45,107 nucleotides of DNA from Sphingomonas sp. PAMC 26605 (lineage in GTDB: Bacteria; Pseudomonadota; Alphaproteobacteria; Sphingomonadales; Sphingomonadaceae), in the NCBI RefSeq assembly GCF_000241485.1, contig NZ_JH584241.1, positions 2,622,146-2,667,252 on the forward strand, in the 5' to 3' direction. The notes beneath the pieces are model-generated. The model made no database searches, was not told the origin of the DNA, and saw only the letters and a list, made by a program, of their open reading frames with translations. Both the position numbers and the translations under genes were made by a program. Of the stretch, positions 1 to 8,539 are shown one piece after another. Position 1 is the stretch's first letter. Each line of letters begins with the position of its first letter.

Positions 1-44
1 GTGCCTGCGGCGGTTGGTCTCGGTGAGACTCGGCTCCACCCCCA

Positions 45-70
45 GCCCCTCCCCTGAAGGGGAGGGGAGC
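45..70. repeat. GC-rich hairpin repeat downstream of the TonB receptor gene
   Basis: A perfect 9-bp inverted repeat, CCCCTCCCC (46-54) and GGGGAGGGG (59-67), encloses a TGAA loop. It sits just past the stop codon of the leftward TonB-receptor gene, so it could help end that transcript, but no T-run follows on either strand. Short palindromes of this type are scattered between genes in sphingomonad genomes (from general knowledge), so a dispersed intergenic repeat is the alternative reading. Confidence 0.5.
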
Positions 71-75
71 AATGG

Positions 76-2118
76 CTACCGCACCCGCACCCCGATCCAC
101 AGCGTCCGCGGCGTACCCAAATCGATCGGATTCGCCCCGCCGCTCTCGATCGTCACGTTGCGCGTGATGACGGTCGCGTCGAACAGATTCTCCGCCCGCC
201 CGACGATCGCGACCCGGCGGCTGACCGGCACGGTGATCACCCCGTCGATCGTCGTCACCGCGGGGATCACGTCGGTCTGCTGGTCGTCCTCATACTGATT
301 GCCGACATAACGCACCGTCGCCGACGCGCCGAACCCGGTCTTGCCCGCCCAGGCGAGCGTCGCGCTGCCGGTATGGCGCGGGCTTTGCGACGGGATCTGC
401 CCGTCGAGCAGCCGCTGGCTCCCCGAAGCCTCGACCTTGCTGTCGCTGAACGCATAGGAGCCGTCGAGCGAGAAGGCCCCATGCGACGCATGCGCGGTCA
501 GCTCGACGCCCTTGGCGACGATCGCATCGACATTCTGCCGCTGCCGCAACGTGCTCGACAGCGTGACGTTTGCGATCGCATTCTCGAGCCGGTTGTAGAA
601 GCCGGTGACGCTCAGCGTGACATGGTCGAGCGGCGTGAGATCGACCCCGCCCTCGACCCCGCGCAGCCGCTCGAGCCCGAGCGCGGCATTGGCCTGTGTC
701 GTGATCGGGAAGACGACGAACGGCCGGTAGAGCTCGTTGAGCGTCGGCAGGCGGAAGCCGGTATAGGCCGCCGCCCGCAACGCGATCGCATCGCTCGCAT
801 GGAACAGCGCCCCCGCGCGACCCGTCCCCTCGAACCCGTCGCGATCGGCATAGCGCGTGCTGCTGGTGATCGCCCCCGCCGCACTCGCCTCGCGGAAGAA
901 GCCGTCGGTGATCGTCCAGCGATCGCCACGCACTCCTGCGGTCAGCACGAGCTTGCCGAGCGTCCAGTCATCCTCGACGAACGCGCCGAGCGTGCTCGTC
1001 GCGCCGCCCGCGGTGCGTCGCGTCGTTATAAGGCCGGACGCGGCATAGGCGTCTTCGTACAGCGTCCCGTTGCCGAGCCGCGCATCGACGCCGACACGCA
1101 GCACATGGTCGGCCCCGACCGGCGGCCGCAGCTCGATCTTGCCGCCGAGCCCGGTGGCTGGCGTGTTGCGCTGGTCGAGCGTCAGCTTGGCGGTCGTCGC
1201 GCTGATCACGCGGTTGGTGAAGTTCCGCGTCTGGACGTAAGCGAGCGCGTCGATCGCCCACGGCCCACGATGGATCACCCGCACGCTCGCGTCGTTCGCT
1301 TCCGAACTGCTGTCCGCCCCGGCGAAGCGCAGCGTGCGGTAATCGCGATAGAGCAGCCCGCGCGCCTGGATCTCGGTCTCGGCGTCGATCGGCACGACCG
1401 CGCGCACCCCGCCCGAGAAATCGCGATAGCGCGCCCGCACGGTGGTGGCGGTGAATTGGTCGGCGGGCGTCGTATAGAAGCCGTCGCCTCGCTCGAACTT
1501 GCCCGAGAGACTGACGAACCCGCCGCCCACGTTCGGCGAGACGCTCGCCGACACCTCCTGCGCGTTGTTGCTCCCGTAAAAGGCCTCGCCCGCGACCAAC
1601 GGCAAATCCCGCCGCGTCGCGCTTGCCAGCTCGATCGTCCCCGCGACCGCGCCAGCACCGAACGCCCCCGCGCCGCCGCCACGCGTCACGCGCACCCCGC
1701 CGAGCCGATCGGCCGAGATCGCATTGAACGGGATATAGCCGAAGAACGGATCGGCCAGCGGCACCCCGTCGAGCAGCACCAGCGCCCGGCTCGACGCATT
1801 GCCGCCGAGGGCGCGCAGCGTCACCCCCTGCGCCGAAGGATTGGCCGAGCGGCTGTCGGCGCGGCGGAACTGCTGGAAGCCCGCGACGTCGAGCAGCACG
1901 TCCTCGACCCGGCCCGAGGCGTCGCCGGTCAGCCGGTCGCGCGAGATCGTCACCGAACCATAGGCCGGCACGCCAGGCGGCACCGGCAATGGCTGGCCGA
2001 GCACGACGATGTCGGGACCGTCGGTCGGCGGCGGCGGCGGGACCTGCTGCTGCGCCAGCGCGGGGCAGGGCGCGGCGAGCGCGAGGAGCGGCAGGAGCGA
2101 TACGCGGGAGAAGGGCAA
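76..2118 (-). CDS. TonB-dependent outer-membrane receptor
   Basis: 680-residue outer-membrane receptor that would import a ligand such as a metal chelate, vitamin or sugar using TonB energy. A signal peptide covers about residues 1-22 (cleavage after ALA). A plug domain follows at about 45-165, with the typical stretch ALVLLDGVPLADPF and a glycine-rich segment before the barrel. The rest is a beta-barrel ending in the aromatic/arginine C-terminus IGVRVR. The general build resembles BtuB-like receptors, but nothing in the sequence fixes the substrate. The start is TTG at 2118 with no clear Shine-Dalgarno site. The gene lies 39 bases behind the secreted protease gene on the same strand, so the two may be co-transcribed. 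The family is certain; the ligand is unknown. Confidence 0.9.
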   Translation of the reverse strand: MPFSRVSLLPLLALAAPCPALAQQQVPPPPPTDGPDIVVLGQPLPVPPGVPAYGSVTISRDRLTGDASGRVEDVLLDVAGFQQFRRADSRSANPSAQGVTLRALGGNASSRALVLLDGVPLADPFFGYIPFNAISADRLGGVRVTRGGGAGAFGAGAVAGTIELASATRRDLPLVAGEAFYGSNNAQEVSASVSPNVGGGFVSLSGKFERGDGFYTTPADQFTATTVRARYRDFSGGVRAVVPIDAETEIQARGLLYRDYRTLRFAGADSSSEANDASVRVIHRGPWAIDALAYVQTRNFTNRVISATTAKLTLDQRNTPATGLGGKIELRPPVGADHVLRVGVDARLGNGTLYEDAYAASGLITTRRTAGGATSTLGAFVEDDWTLGKLVLTAGVRGDRWTITDGFFREASAAGAITSSTRYADRDGFEGTGRAGALFHASDAIALRAAAYTGFRLPTLNELYRPFVVFPITTQANAALGLERLRGVEGGVDLTPLDHVTLSVTGFYNRLENAIANVTLSSTLRQRQNVDAIVAKGVELTAHASHGAFSLDGSYAFSDSKVEASGSQRLLDGQIPSQSPRHTGSATLAWAGKTGFGASATVRYVGNQYEDDQQTDVIPAVTTIDGVITVPVSRRVAIVGRAENLFDATVITRNVTIESGGANPIDLGTPRTLWIGVRVR

Positions 2119-2157
2119 AGCCGGACTTTCAAACGAAACGAGCGGCTTGGCTCCGAA

Positions 2158-3504
2158 TCATTCCGGCGGAACGACTCCGGGCACCGCCTGCAACAGCGAC
2201 CAGCCCTCTGGCAGATAATCGAGCGACATGTAGAAATAAAACGCGCACGACCCGTCGCCGCGATAGCTCGCGCCCTTCAATATGCCGAGCGCGGTGGTGC
2301 CGCTGAACACCGGCGACCCGCTGTCGCCGCCCTTGCAGGTCGGCCCCGACACGGTGACCCAGGTCGGCAGGCAGGGGCCCCCGCACAGATCCCCCGCCGG
2401 CGCGAAATCGGTGAGCTGGACGAGCGCGCAGCTATAGCCGGTGCGCTCGCCGCGATGGCAGACGAAGTCGCCCGCGCGCGTGCTCGCCCGGCCGCGCGCA
2501 CCCGTCACCGGGCGCAACCGGGTGCGCGCCGCATCGGCATAGAAGGTCGGCGGCAGCGGCCCCAGCGCCGCGTTGATCTGCACGTCGCGATAGCCCCAGC
2601 CCCATTGCCCGACGAAGCTCAATGGCTCGATGACCCCACGCGCGCCGCGATAGTCGAGATTGTCGACGCAATGCGCCGCCGTCGTCACCGCGCTGCGCAC
2701 GCCATCGGTGATGTTGAAGCCGGTGGTGCAGACATAGCGCCGGTTGTCGTCGGGGTTGAGCCCCTCGACCCGCGCGCCGCCCTCGGGCGAGAGGTTGACG
2801 TCCTTCTGGTTGAGCGCGCGGACCTTGACCGGCACGCCCGCGATCGCGCCGAGCCGCTGCTCGAGGCTGGCGGCGCCCTCGGCGGCGTCGGTGCTGCCGA
2901 TCGTCACGACGAGCGCGCCGCTATGCGGATCGAGCCCCATGCCGGGCGGGGTGCGAAGCGCCGCGCGGATCGCCGCCTGATGATTGGTCATCGCCCAGAT
3001 CACGCGCTCGCGCGTGACCGCGGCGCCGGGGCGGAACACGATCGGCACGGTGATCCCGCCCGCGCTGATCTGCTCGGGCGCGACGGGGGCGGTGCCGGTG
3101 AGATTGACGACGATGCGATAGGCCGGGCGATGCTCGATCGCGATCCCGGCGAGCCGGTTCCGATATTGCTCGGCGATCCGGTCGGTGACGGGAACGCTCG
3201 CGTCCTGCACCGCCAGCCGCGCGATCGCCTCGCGCAAGGGGACGGCGAAGAGCCTGGCATATTCGGCGGCATCCTCGGCGCGCGCGGCGGCGGGGGTTTC
3301 GAGGATCGGCAGCGCAACGAGCGGGGGCGGGGCGGTGTGGGGGTCGAGGAGCGGGGAGACCGTTGCGGAGATTGGCGCGGGAAGCGAGATTTGCGGCGGC
3401 GGGATCGTCGTCGGGATCGTCGTCGGGATCGACGGGGTGGCCGATTGCGCCCACGCGCTCACCGGCGCGAGCAGGAAGGTGATGGCGAGGGTCAGGATGC
3501 GCAC
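2158..3504 (-). CDS. Secreted trypsin-like (S1/streptogrisin-type) serine protease
   Basis: 448-residue exported serine protease. A signal peptide spans about residues 1-20 (cleavage after AWA-Q), followed by a proline/threonine-rich linker and a region to about residue 245 that may be a propeptide, as in alpha-lytic protease relatives. The catalytic triad is readable: His278 in TAAHC, probable Asp307 in YRDVQ, and Ser395 in GGDSGSP. Paired cysteines around the catalytic region (C259/C279, C349/C359, C374/C378) suggest disulfides and an extracytoplasmic location. It is the first gene of a possible two-gene unit with the TonB receptor downstream. The protease family is clear; the natural substrate and any functional link to the receptor are not. 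Confidence 0.85.
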   Translation of the reverse strand: MRILTLAITFLLAPVSAWAQSATPSIPTTIPTTIPPPQISLPAPISATVSPLLDPHTAPPPLVALPILETPAAARAEDAAEYARLFAVPLREAIARLAVQDASVPVTDRIAEQYRNRLAGIAIEHRPAYRIVVNLTGTAPVAPEQISAGGITVPIVFRPGAAVTRERVIWAMTNHQAAIRAALRTPPGMGLDPHSGALVVTIGSTDAAEGAASLEQRLGAIAGVPVKVRALNQKDVNLSPEGGARVEGLNPDDNRRYVCTTGFNITDGVRSAVTTAAHCVDNLDYRGARGVIEPLSFVGQWGWGYRDVQINAALGPLPPTFYADAARTRLRPVTGARGRASTRAGDFVCHRGERTGYSCALVQLTDFAPAGDLCGGPCLPTWVTVSGPTCKGGDSGSPVFSGTTALGILKGASYRGDGSCAFYFYMSLDYLPEGWSLLQAVPGVVPPE

Positions 3505-3876
3505 GACGCGATGCTAGCGGATCGCGGCGGCGCGGGAAACCGCGGCGATCCCCGCGCACATCGCGCGAGGCGGGGGCCGCTGCTCGACGATACCGGCCGG
3601 GGCGCAGGCGGGACGCGCGATGGCCTCCGGTCAAGTGGTTTCGGGGAGGCTCCCTGGAAACGGATATTCCGCGCCGGCGCTCTGCAACAGCTAGGCCATC
3701 GCTCCTAGGATCAGCAGCCTGCGGCTATGAACGAGCGCCTTTTGCGCCGCATCGGTCGCCGACTCGCGGACATCATCCAGCCGAGGACCGCACCCTCGCG
3801 CATCGTTGACACCGCGCGACGACATGGTGTCACACAGCCGCATCGGACACTCCAGTCCACTCGCGAGGAACCTGCC
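3505..3876. promoter_or_regulatory. Divergent intergenic region with TGACACC/GGTGTCA dyad
   Basis: This 372-base gap separates the leftward protease gene from the rightward DUF3455 gene, so both promoters should lie here. A perfect -35-like TTGACA is at 3806-3811. It overlaps an inverted repeat, TGACACC (3807-3813) and GGTGTCA (3826-3832) with a 12-base spacer, the layout of an operator over a promoter. No convincing -10 box is visible at the right distance. A rightward open frame starts at 3727 in phase with DUF3455, but its first 50 codons do not look like protein. No other gene is seen. Confidence 0.35.
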
Positions 3877-4344
3877 ATGTTTTCGCTCTTCTGGTCCTTC
3901 TTGCTGGTCGCGACCTCCGCCGTTCCGGCGAGCTTCGATCCGGGGGCTCACAAGACGCTCTTCGCGGCGCATGGCGAGGGCGCGCAGATCTATGAATGCA
4001 GGGTCGGCGCAGGCGGAGTTCTCGCCTGGGCGTTCCGCGAGCCGATCGCCTCGCTGATCGTCGACGGCAAGACGGTAGGTCGCCATTATGCAGGTCCATA
4101 TTGGGCGCTCGCCGACGGCAGCCTGCTCGAAGGCAAGGTGACCGCGACGATCCCGGGCGCGACGCCGACCGACATACCGCAGCTCAAGCTCGCCGTGGTC
4201 GCCCGCCATGGCAAGGGCGCCCTGGCGCAAGCGACGCTGGTGTATCGCATCCGAACGCATGGTGGCACGCTCGCCGGCCCTTGCGGCACCGCAGGCACGT
4301 TGCGATCCGTCGGCTATTCCGCCGACTATCTCTTCGAGAAATAG
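3877..4344 (+). CDS. DUF3455 domain-containing exported protein
   Basis: 155-residue protein. The start at 3877 is preferred because GAGGAA (3865-3870) lies six bases upstream and the new N-terminus is a signal peptide (MFSLFWSFLLVATSAVPAS). The mature part has the DUF3455 pattern: an early GAQIYEC, then GRHYAGPYWALADGS and GTAGTLRSVGYSADYLF at the end. DUF3455 proteins have no settled function. The gene stands alone and faces the monooxygenase gene tail to tail. The open frame continues 50 codons upstream to 3727, but that part is arginine-rich and not signal-like, so it is left out. Confidence 0.8.
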   Translation: MFSLFWSFLLVATSAVPASFDPGAHKTLFAAHGEGAQIYECRVGAGGVLAWAFREPIASLIVDGKTVGRHYAGPYWALADGSLLEGKVTATIPGATPTDIPQLKLAVVARHGKGALAQATLVYRIRTHGGTLAGPCGTAGTLRSVGYSADYLFEK

Positions 4345-4556
4345 GTCGCCCGATCGACGTTGCGAGAACGTCGGCTATCGATCGGTCGAACCCACCCCCA
4401 AAGTCGGTCGGCCGCGGGTCATCAACGCTGGTTCGCGTTTTGCCCGCCGCTCGAATCCAGCCCTCCGGCTACGGCTCGCTCGGGTCCACATCCCAAGTTT
4501 GGATCACGTCTCCGACGACGCCTCGAGCCCTGCTCGAACGGACGCTGAGCGCCGGC

Positions 4557-5792
4557 CTAGAAAATAGAGGAGTTCGGGGACATCCCGAGCAGGAGCCTTC
4601 CGTGCAGTTCGTTGCTCGCATCGGCATCGAAGGCAACGTGGCTCGCCATCGTGCCGAGGTCGCGCACGATCCGCTGAAACGGCTGGTCGAGATGATGCAC
4701 GCTCGATCCTGCGCCTTCCATCATCAGCGCGGCTGCATCGCGGCAGAGTTTCACCGCGAACGCCAGTTCCGCTCGAAGCCGTACGCGTAGCGGTACCTGT
4801 TCGCCCGGTTCCAGCCCTGCGGCCGTCTGGCCGAGCCTGCTGGCGTTGCGAACGATCTGTTCGGCGGCGGAAATCATCACGTCGGCTTGCGCCAGCCGCG
4901 ATTGCGCGAGCGGGTTTTCCGACTGACGGGCCTGACTGCCCTTGACCGTCCTCTCCGGCAGCAACTGCCGGTACAAGTCCAGCAGGCCCTTGGCCGCTCC
5001 CAACACGGGAACAACCGCGACGAGGCCTGCAAAGGTTACCATCGGCATGTGGAAAACAGGCTCGGGATGACCGCGCGCACCAATCGTCCCGCCGGCAATC
5101 ATGCTTCCGATATCGACCATCATGCGATGCTCTGGAATGAAAAGCTCGGTGACGGAAACGTCGTTGCTGCCCGACGACGCTAAGCCATCCATTCGCCACG
5201 TATCGGTCACCGTGGCTTCCGCCGCCGGGAAGACCGTCATGACGAATTGCGGGTCTGCCCCTTCGCTTGCGAGCATTGCCATCGCCAGAACCCAGTCGGC
5301 GTCCATGATGCCGCTCCCCCAGCTCCAAGCGCCCGAGATGCGGCAGCCGCCATCGACGCGCACGCCCTTGGCGGGCGGCGCGCCGAGACTGGGCGCCACG
5401 ATGTAGGGAAAGTCGCCGCCCCAGATTTCTTGCTGGGCCTCGACCGGGAACTGGGCGAGCGTCCGGTTGTGCCCGGCGCAGAAGCAGGCGGACCACGCCG
5501 TGCCCGGGTCGGCCATCGCCAGCGGCAGCGCAGCATCGATGAAGCCATCCGTGTCCGTCGCCATGCCGCCAAACGCCTTGGGCACAAATTGATAAAAGAA
5601 GCCGGACCGACGGATCGCGGACCACACTTCGGCGACCGGACGGCGCAGCGTTTCCGCCTCCGCGGCATGGTCGCGAAGCAAAGGAACGAGGGCCTGCGTT
5701 CGTCGTGCCAGCTCGGGGGCGTCGAGTGTGAGCACTTCCGCGGGATCGAGGAAATCGTCACCTTCGGGAATATGTCGCTCGATCAACATCAT
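4557..5792 (-). CDS. Acyl-CoA dehydrogenase-fold flavin monooxygenase (HsaA/HpaB-like oxygenase)
   Basis: 411-residue oxygenase component of a two-component, reduced-flavin-dependent monooxygenase with the acyl-CoA dehydrogenase fold. The order of segments fits group D flavin hydroxylases: an N-terminal helical domain with RRSGFFYQFVPKAFGG, a central beta region with WSWGSG and SGSNDVSV, and a C-terminal helical bundle ending in ASNELHGRLLLG. Relatives hydroxylate phenols, steroid rings or similar compounds and need a separate flavin reductase; no reductase gene is next to it. An AGGAG lies one base before the first ATG and four before a second in-frame ATG, so translation may start at the second (5789). 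The substrate cannot be read from the sequence. Confidence 0.8.
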   Translation of the reverse strand: MMLIERHIPEGDDFLDPAEVLTLDAPELARRTQALVPLLRDHAAEAETLRRPVAEVWSAIRRSGFFYQFVPKAFGGMATDTDGFIDAALPLAMADPGTAWSACFCAGHNRTLAQFPVEAQQEIWGGDFPYIVAPSLGAPPAKGVRVDGGCRISGAWSWGSGIMDADWVLAMAMLASEGADPQFVMTVFPAAEATVTDTWRMDGLASSGSNDVSVTELFIPEHRMMVDIGSMIAGGTIGARGHPEPVFHMPMVTFAGLVAVVPVLGAAKGLLDLYRQLLPERTVKGSQARQSENPLAQSRLAQADVMISAAEQIVRNASRLGQTAAGLEPGEQVPLRVRLRAELAFAVKLCRDAAALMMEGAGSSVHHLDQPFQRIVRDLGTMASHVAFDADASNELHGRLLLGMSPNSSIF

Positions 5793-6139
5793 GCTCCTGT
5801 GGTTGTCGAAGCGTCCCTAGGCGCCGCCGCCTCCTTCTCAACGCTCAAAATGGTGTTTGACGGTGGAGCGAGCCGTATTGTCGATGACGGACTTCATCGT
5901 CCGCGCGGCGCCGCCACGACCGGCGGTTCGCTATCGACGCGCGTGATACCTGATCAACGGTTCGATTTGAGAAAGCCGGCATGCGAGATGCAAGAATCAA
6001 AAGTTTTGCATCAAGAGCACTTCAGGCAGTAATTTTTGTTGACGTACGGTAGTGCACTGACGTAGGGGGTGCATGCACTACGGGAACCGGAGTGCTCGTC
6101 AACAATGTTGACGGTAACCTCAGAGAAGGAACTTCTCTT
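5793..6139. promoter_or_regulatory. Intergenic region with repeated TGTTGACG half-sites and palindromes
   Basis: A 347-base gap between two divergently read genes. TGTTGACG occurs at 6037-6044 and 6106-6113, and its complement CGTCAACA at 6097-6104, forming a 17-base perfect palindrome centred on A6105. A second inverted repeat, GTAGTGCA (6049-6056) and TGCACTAC (6074-6081), lies between them. TTGACG at 6039-6044 could be a -35 box, but a good -10 is not obvious. The cluster suggests an operator region for the 122-residue gene that follows. The left part of the gap (5793-6030) shows nothing recognisable. Confidence 0.4.
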
Positions 6140-6508
6140 ATGACCACTACCCTCACCGCCGCCACTGCCGTTGCCGCCCTTGAAGGCCATCGTACCGAAC
6201 TGATCGACTACATCAACCGGACGACAGATGTCCTGATCGCTAAGATTGGGGGTACAGGTGCCAGCCACGGCATCGGGGTTAAAATCCCGACGCTGGAACA
6301 GGCGCAGGATCCCCGCAACAAAGAGGGCGCAAACCTCACTGGTCGGGGCGCGGAAATCATCTACCGCCTGTTCGATGACGGTGCCGGGTACAATCGGGCG
6401 TCCAAGGCCTTGGGGATTACTCAAACCGCAGCGCGCAACCGTAAAGGTCTGTGGGAAAAGCTGGGCGGGATGAACCGCACGCGCGCACCCCTGGACATTG
6501 ACGAATAG
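6140..6508 (+). CDS. Small HTH-like hypothetical protein
   Basis: 122 residues, not a family I can name. The start at 6140 is chosen because AGAAGGA lies about ten bases upstream; an in-frame ATG at 6092 lies inside the upstream palindrome. The C-terminal half (YNRASKALGITQTAARNRKG) has the helix-turn-helix rhythm of a small regulator, and the N-terminal half is alanine/threonine rich with no membrane segment. A strong terminator follows directly and palindromes precede it, so it looks like a self-contained single-gene transcript, perhaps autoregulated. It lies in a patch of lower GC than its neighbours, which suggests acquisition from elsewhere. Function is inference only. Confidence 0.65.
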   Translation: MTTTLTAATAVAALEGHRTELIDYINRTTDVLIAKIGGTGASHGIGVKIPTLEQAQDPRNKEGANLTGRGAEIIYRLFDDGAGYNRASKALGITQTAARNRKGLWEKLGGMNRTRAPLDIDE

Positions 6509-6516
6509 AACAAACG

Positions 6517-6548
6517 AATGCCTCCGGAGATAATCCGGAGGCATTATT
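6517..6548 (+). terminator. Intrinsic terminator after the 122-residue gene
   Basis: A 12-bp perfect stem, AATGCCTCCGGA (6517-6528) and TCCGGAGGCATT (6534-6545), with a GATAA loop, starts eight bases past the stop codon. The run after it is AT-rich rather than pure T. Because the stem is symmetrical it could also stop leftward transcripts coming from the 6657-7127 gene. Confidence 0.8.
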
Positions 6549-6656
6549 CAGTCTAATATAAAAATAAAACTTGCATCAAAACGATTGAAAATGCCGGGTA
6601 AATATCCGGATTCTGCCCTTTCAACGCGTACCCACCAACAACCCCTAGACGATCAG

Positions 6657-7127
6657 TTAGGCTGTTTCCTCCTCGATAACCCTCTTCATTACATCGTAAC
6701 AATCCGTAACATGTGAATTTCCCATCCACTTCATGGCTCCGAAACTTACCGTTGCCGAAATAGCAGACCCTACAAATGGGATGTATTTGGCGACAGAAGA
6801 CGAGGCAATGCGCACACCTACCTTTTTGAGAAGAACAATAGCACTTTCTTTTGTAACGTAGCTTCCAATAAAACTGCTGCCGATGCTGGTAATAATAACT
6901 GCCAACTTTTGCTTAATTTCTGGAGAAAGGCTATCGATCTGCTCAGGCGTCAAACCAAACTTACGATTTATAGCTGGGATCAATTCGACTAATAAACCAA
7001 GGTCGGCTGCTATATCCACGCCTGGTACCGGGACGACTGCTGCAGCGGCCGAAAGGCCTGCACGGGTGGTAACAAGGCTAAAGCATTCATCGCGAACGCG
7101 ATCGAGTTCCTTCAAGGTGGTAATCAA
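6657..7127 (-). CDS. Small hydrophobic protein resembling the C-terminal domain of IRG/dynamin-like GTPases
   Basis: 156 residues from a TTG start with AGGAA seven bases upstream (complement of 7135-7139). The sequence has the pattern TRAGLSAAAAVVPVPGVD, then INRKFGLTPEQID, a hydrophobic stretch, and a C-terminal HVTDCYDVMKRVIEEE. This layout is familiar from the membrane-inserting C-terminal domain of bacterial interferon-inducible-type GTPases and from short stand-alone relatives. No P-loop is present here or upstream, so it is either a stand-alone protein or the tail of a lost GTPase. The open frame runs on to 7472, but that part overlaps the ChaC gene and has no protein-like character. 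GC is clearly lower than in neighbouring genes, suggesting transfer. Confidence 0.6.
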   Translation of the reverse strand: MITTLKELDRVRDECFSLVTTRAGLSAAAAVVPVPGVDIAADLGLLVELIPAINRKFGLTPEQIDSLSPEIKQKLAVIITSIGSSFIGSYVTKESAIVLLKKVGVRIASSSVAKYIPFVGSAISATVSFGAMKWMGNSHVTDCYDVMKRVIEEETA

Positions 7128-7422
7128 AGTCGCGTTCCTATCTGCATGCGCCGATTGGAAAGCTGCCACTCGCGACGACACCGAGCAACCGGTTTTAACC
7201 GTTCGCGATGCATAACTCACGACCTGTGCATCAGGCTCGAAACGGCGGAAATCGCGGCATCCCGTGATGGAGCAATCTGATGCGCTATGGCCGCGAGTGT
7301 TTGGTTTTGAGTGGAGAGCGGCCCGGCCGCTTTCAGGAAGCAAGATCGTGATAGCTCGCATCTGCTGCCGTCGCCGCTTTCCCGCACAGGAGGGTAGCCC
7401 GAACGACCGTCGCGATCGCCGT

Positions 7423-8082
7423 TTACGCTGACGGTGCGTCGAGCAGCGTGGCAAGCTCGTCAACATAGGCATCCGCTATGTCGAGCTTGCGCAGCTGCTG
7501 CGCAAGCTTCGCCACATAGGCCCTGTTCTCGCCTTTGACGCCCTTGGCGGCGCCGATCATGGCGGCCGTCGCAGAACGGGAAAGGCCGCCGACATAGCGC
7601 GGATCCTGCTTGTCGGATGCCAGCAGCTGCACCGCGATCTCGCCCTGTGGCGTCATGGCGGTTGCTGTCTCGACCGAATAGTTGAACAGCACGAACTCTC
7701 GCCGCGCCAGTATGGCGGTTTCCGCTTCCACGCGGTCAGCCGCTATTCGAAACGCGAGCCCGGCGCATTGGCCCTGTTCCTGCTCCAGCGTCAGCGCCAG
7801 ACCCGGACGGTCCGGAGAACCCGTCATGATCTCGACCTTCATCGCGAAGCGGCGCTGATATCCATCGACCGTCGCCCGCCGCACTTCCGCGAAGTGGAAA
7901 CCAGGATCCCACATCAGCGATCCGTAGCCAAAGACCCACAGGTCGCCAGACCCGACACGGTTGGACAATAACTGTCCCCAAGCTTGCGCCATCGCAGCAT
8001 CGGACTGGCGCCAATCGGCGGCATACCCCATCTCCCGCATGCGTGCGTCCCGCTCCGCCAGTACCTCGGGCGTAAAGCGCAT
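7423..8082 (-). CDS. ChaC-like gamma-glutamylcyclotransferase
   Basis: 219-residue cytosolic enzyme of the ChaC group, which splits glutathione or gamma-glutamyl peptides to 5-oxoproline. The diagnostic substrate-binding loop FGYGSLMW lies at about residues 51-58, and the likely catalytic glutamate is Glu129 in ARREF. Length and the preceding helix agree with ChaC relatives. The open frame extends to a GTG at 8187, but the ATG at 8082 gives a better family match, so it is preferred. The gene stands alone, and its 3' end lies about 300 bases beyond the start of the hydrophobic protein's gene, with no recognisable gene between. Confidence 0.8.
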   Translation of the reverse strand: MRFTPEVLAERDARMREMGYAADWRQSDAAMAQAWGQLLSNRVGSGDLWVFGYGSLMWDPGFHFAEVRRATVDGYQRRFAMKVEIMTGSPDRPGLALTLEQEQGQCAGLAFRIAADRVEAETAILARREFVLFNYSVETATAMTPQGEIAVQLLASDKQDPRYVGGLSRSATAAMIGAAKGVKGENRAYVAKLAQQLRKLDIADAYVDELATLLDAPSA

Positions 8083-8500
8083 CGTCGATTCCGCAACGGG
8101 CACCACATCGCCTCGCAGCTCGGGAAGATGGACGAACGGGTCTTGCGGCACAGGCTGCTCCTCGCGGACGCCCGGGTCATGGATCACGCGACCGACAAAG
8201 GACAGGCCGCATCCGAAGCGCGCCCCGTAATCGGAACATCTCGCCTCTCCGCGAACCGCAATGTCCGGTTTCGAGCGCCGCCGTCTAACGCCGGAACGTG
8301 TAAGCGGTCACGCGCGCAATGCCTCGCCAGCTCCTGCAGCGATACGCCACTGTCCTACAACCGCCCTTGCATGGTATACGCCTACCGGCTCTTTGACATC
8401 GCCCGCCCGCAAGGCCGGCATCGGCACCAAAACGGAAACGATCGCGCTGGAAGACAGCGCGTCTTGGGGTCAATCGAGTCAACCGAACACGGTTCGTCGC
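8083..8500. other. Intergenic region without recognisable genes
   Basis: About 420 bases between the ChaC start and the ald terminator. The promoter of the leftward ChaC gene should be here. Open frames in it are short and do not look like protein. No hairpin other than the ald terminator at its right end stands out. Confidence 0.4.
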
Positions 8501-8535
8501 AAAAAGGCGCCCGCCATCGCACGGCGGGCGCCCCC
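8501..8535 (-). terminator. Intrinsic terminator of ald
   Basis: A perfect 10-bp stem, GGCGCCCGCC (8506-8515) and GGCGGGCGCC (8523-8532), is followed on the minus strand by a run of five T (A at 8501-8505). It starts eight bases past the ald stop codon, a textbook rho-independent terminator. Confidence 0.9.
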
Positions 8536-8539
8536 TTAA

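Noticed and set aside
373..3708. A 1111-codon open frame on the plus strand
   Set aside because: It is antisense to the TonB receptor and protease genes, very arginine-rich, and has no domain. High-GC codon bias creates such frames.
4345..4556. Possible RNA gene in the convergent gap
   Set aside because: A tRNA-like string (TCGAATCC) is present, but no cloverleaf or acceptor stem forms.
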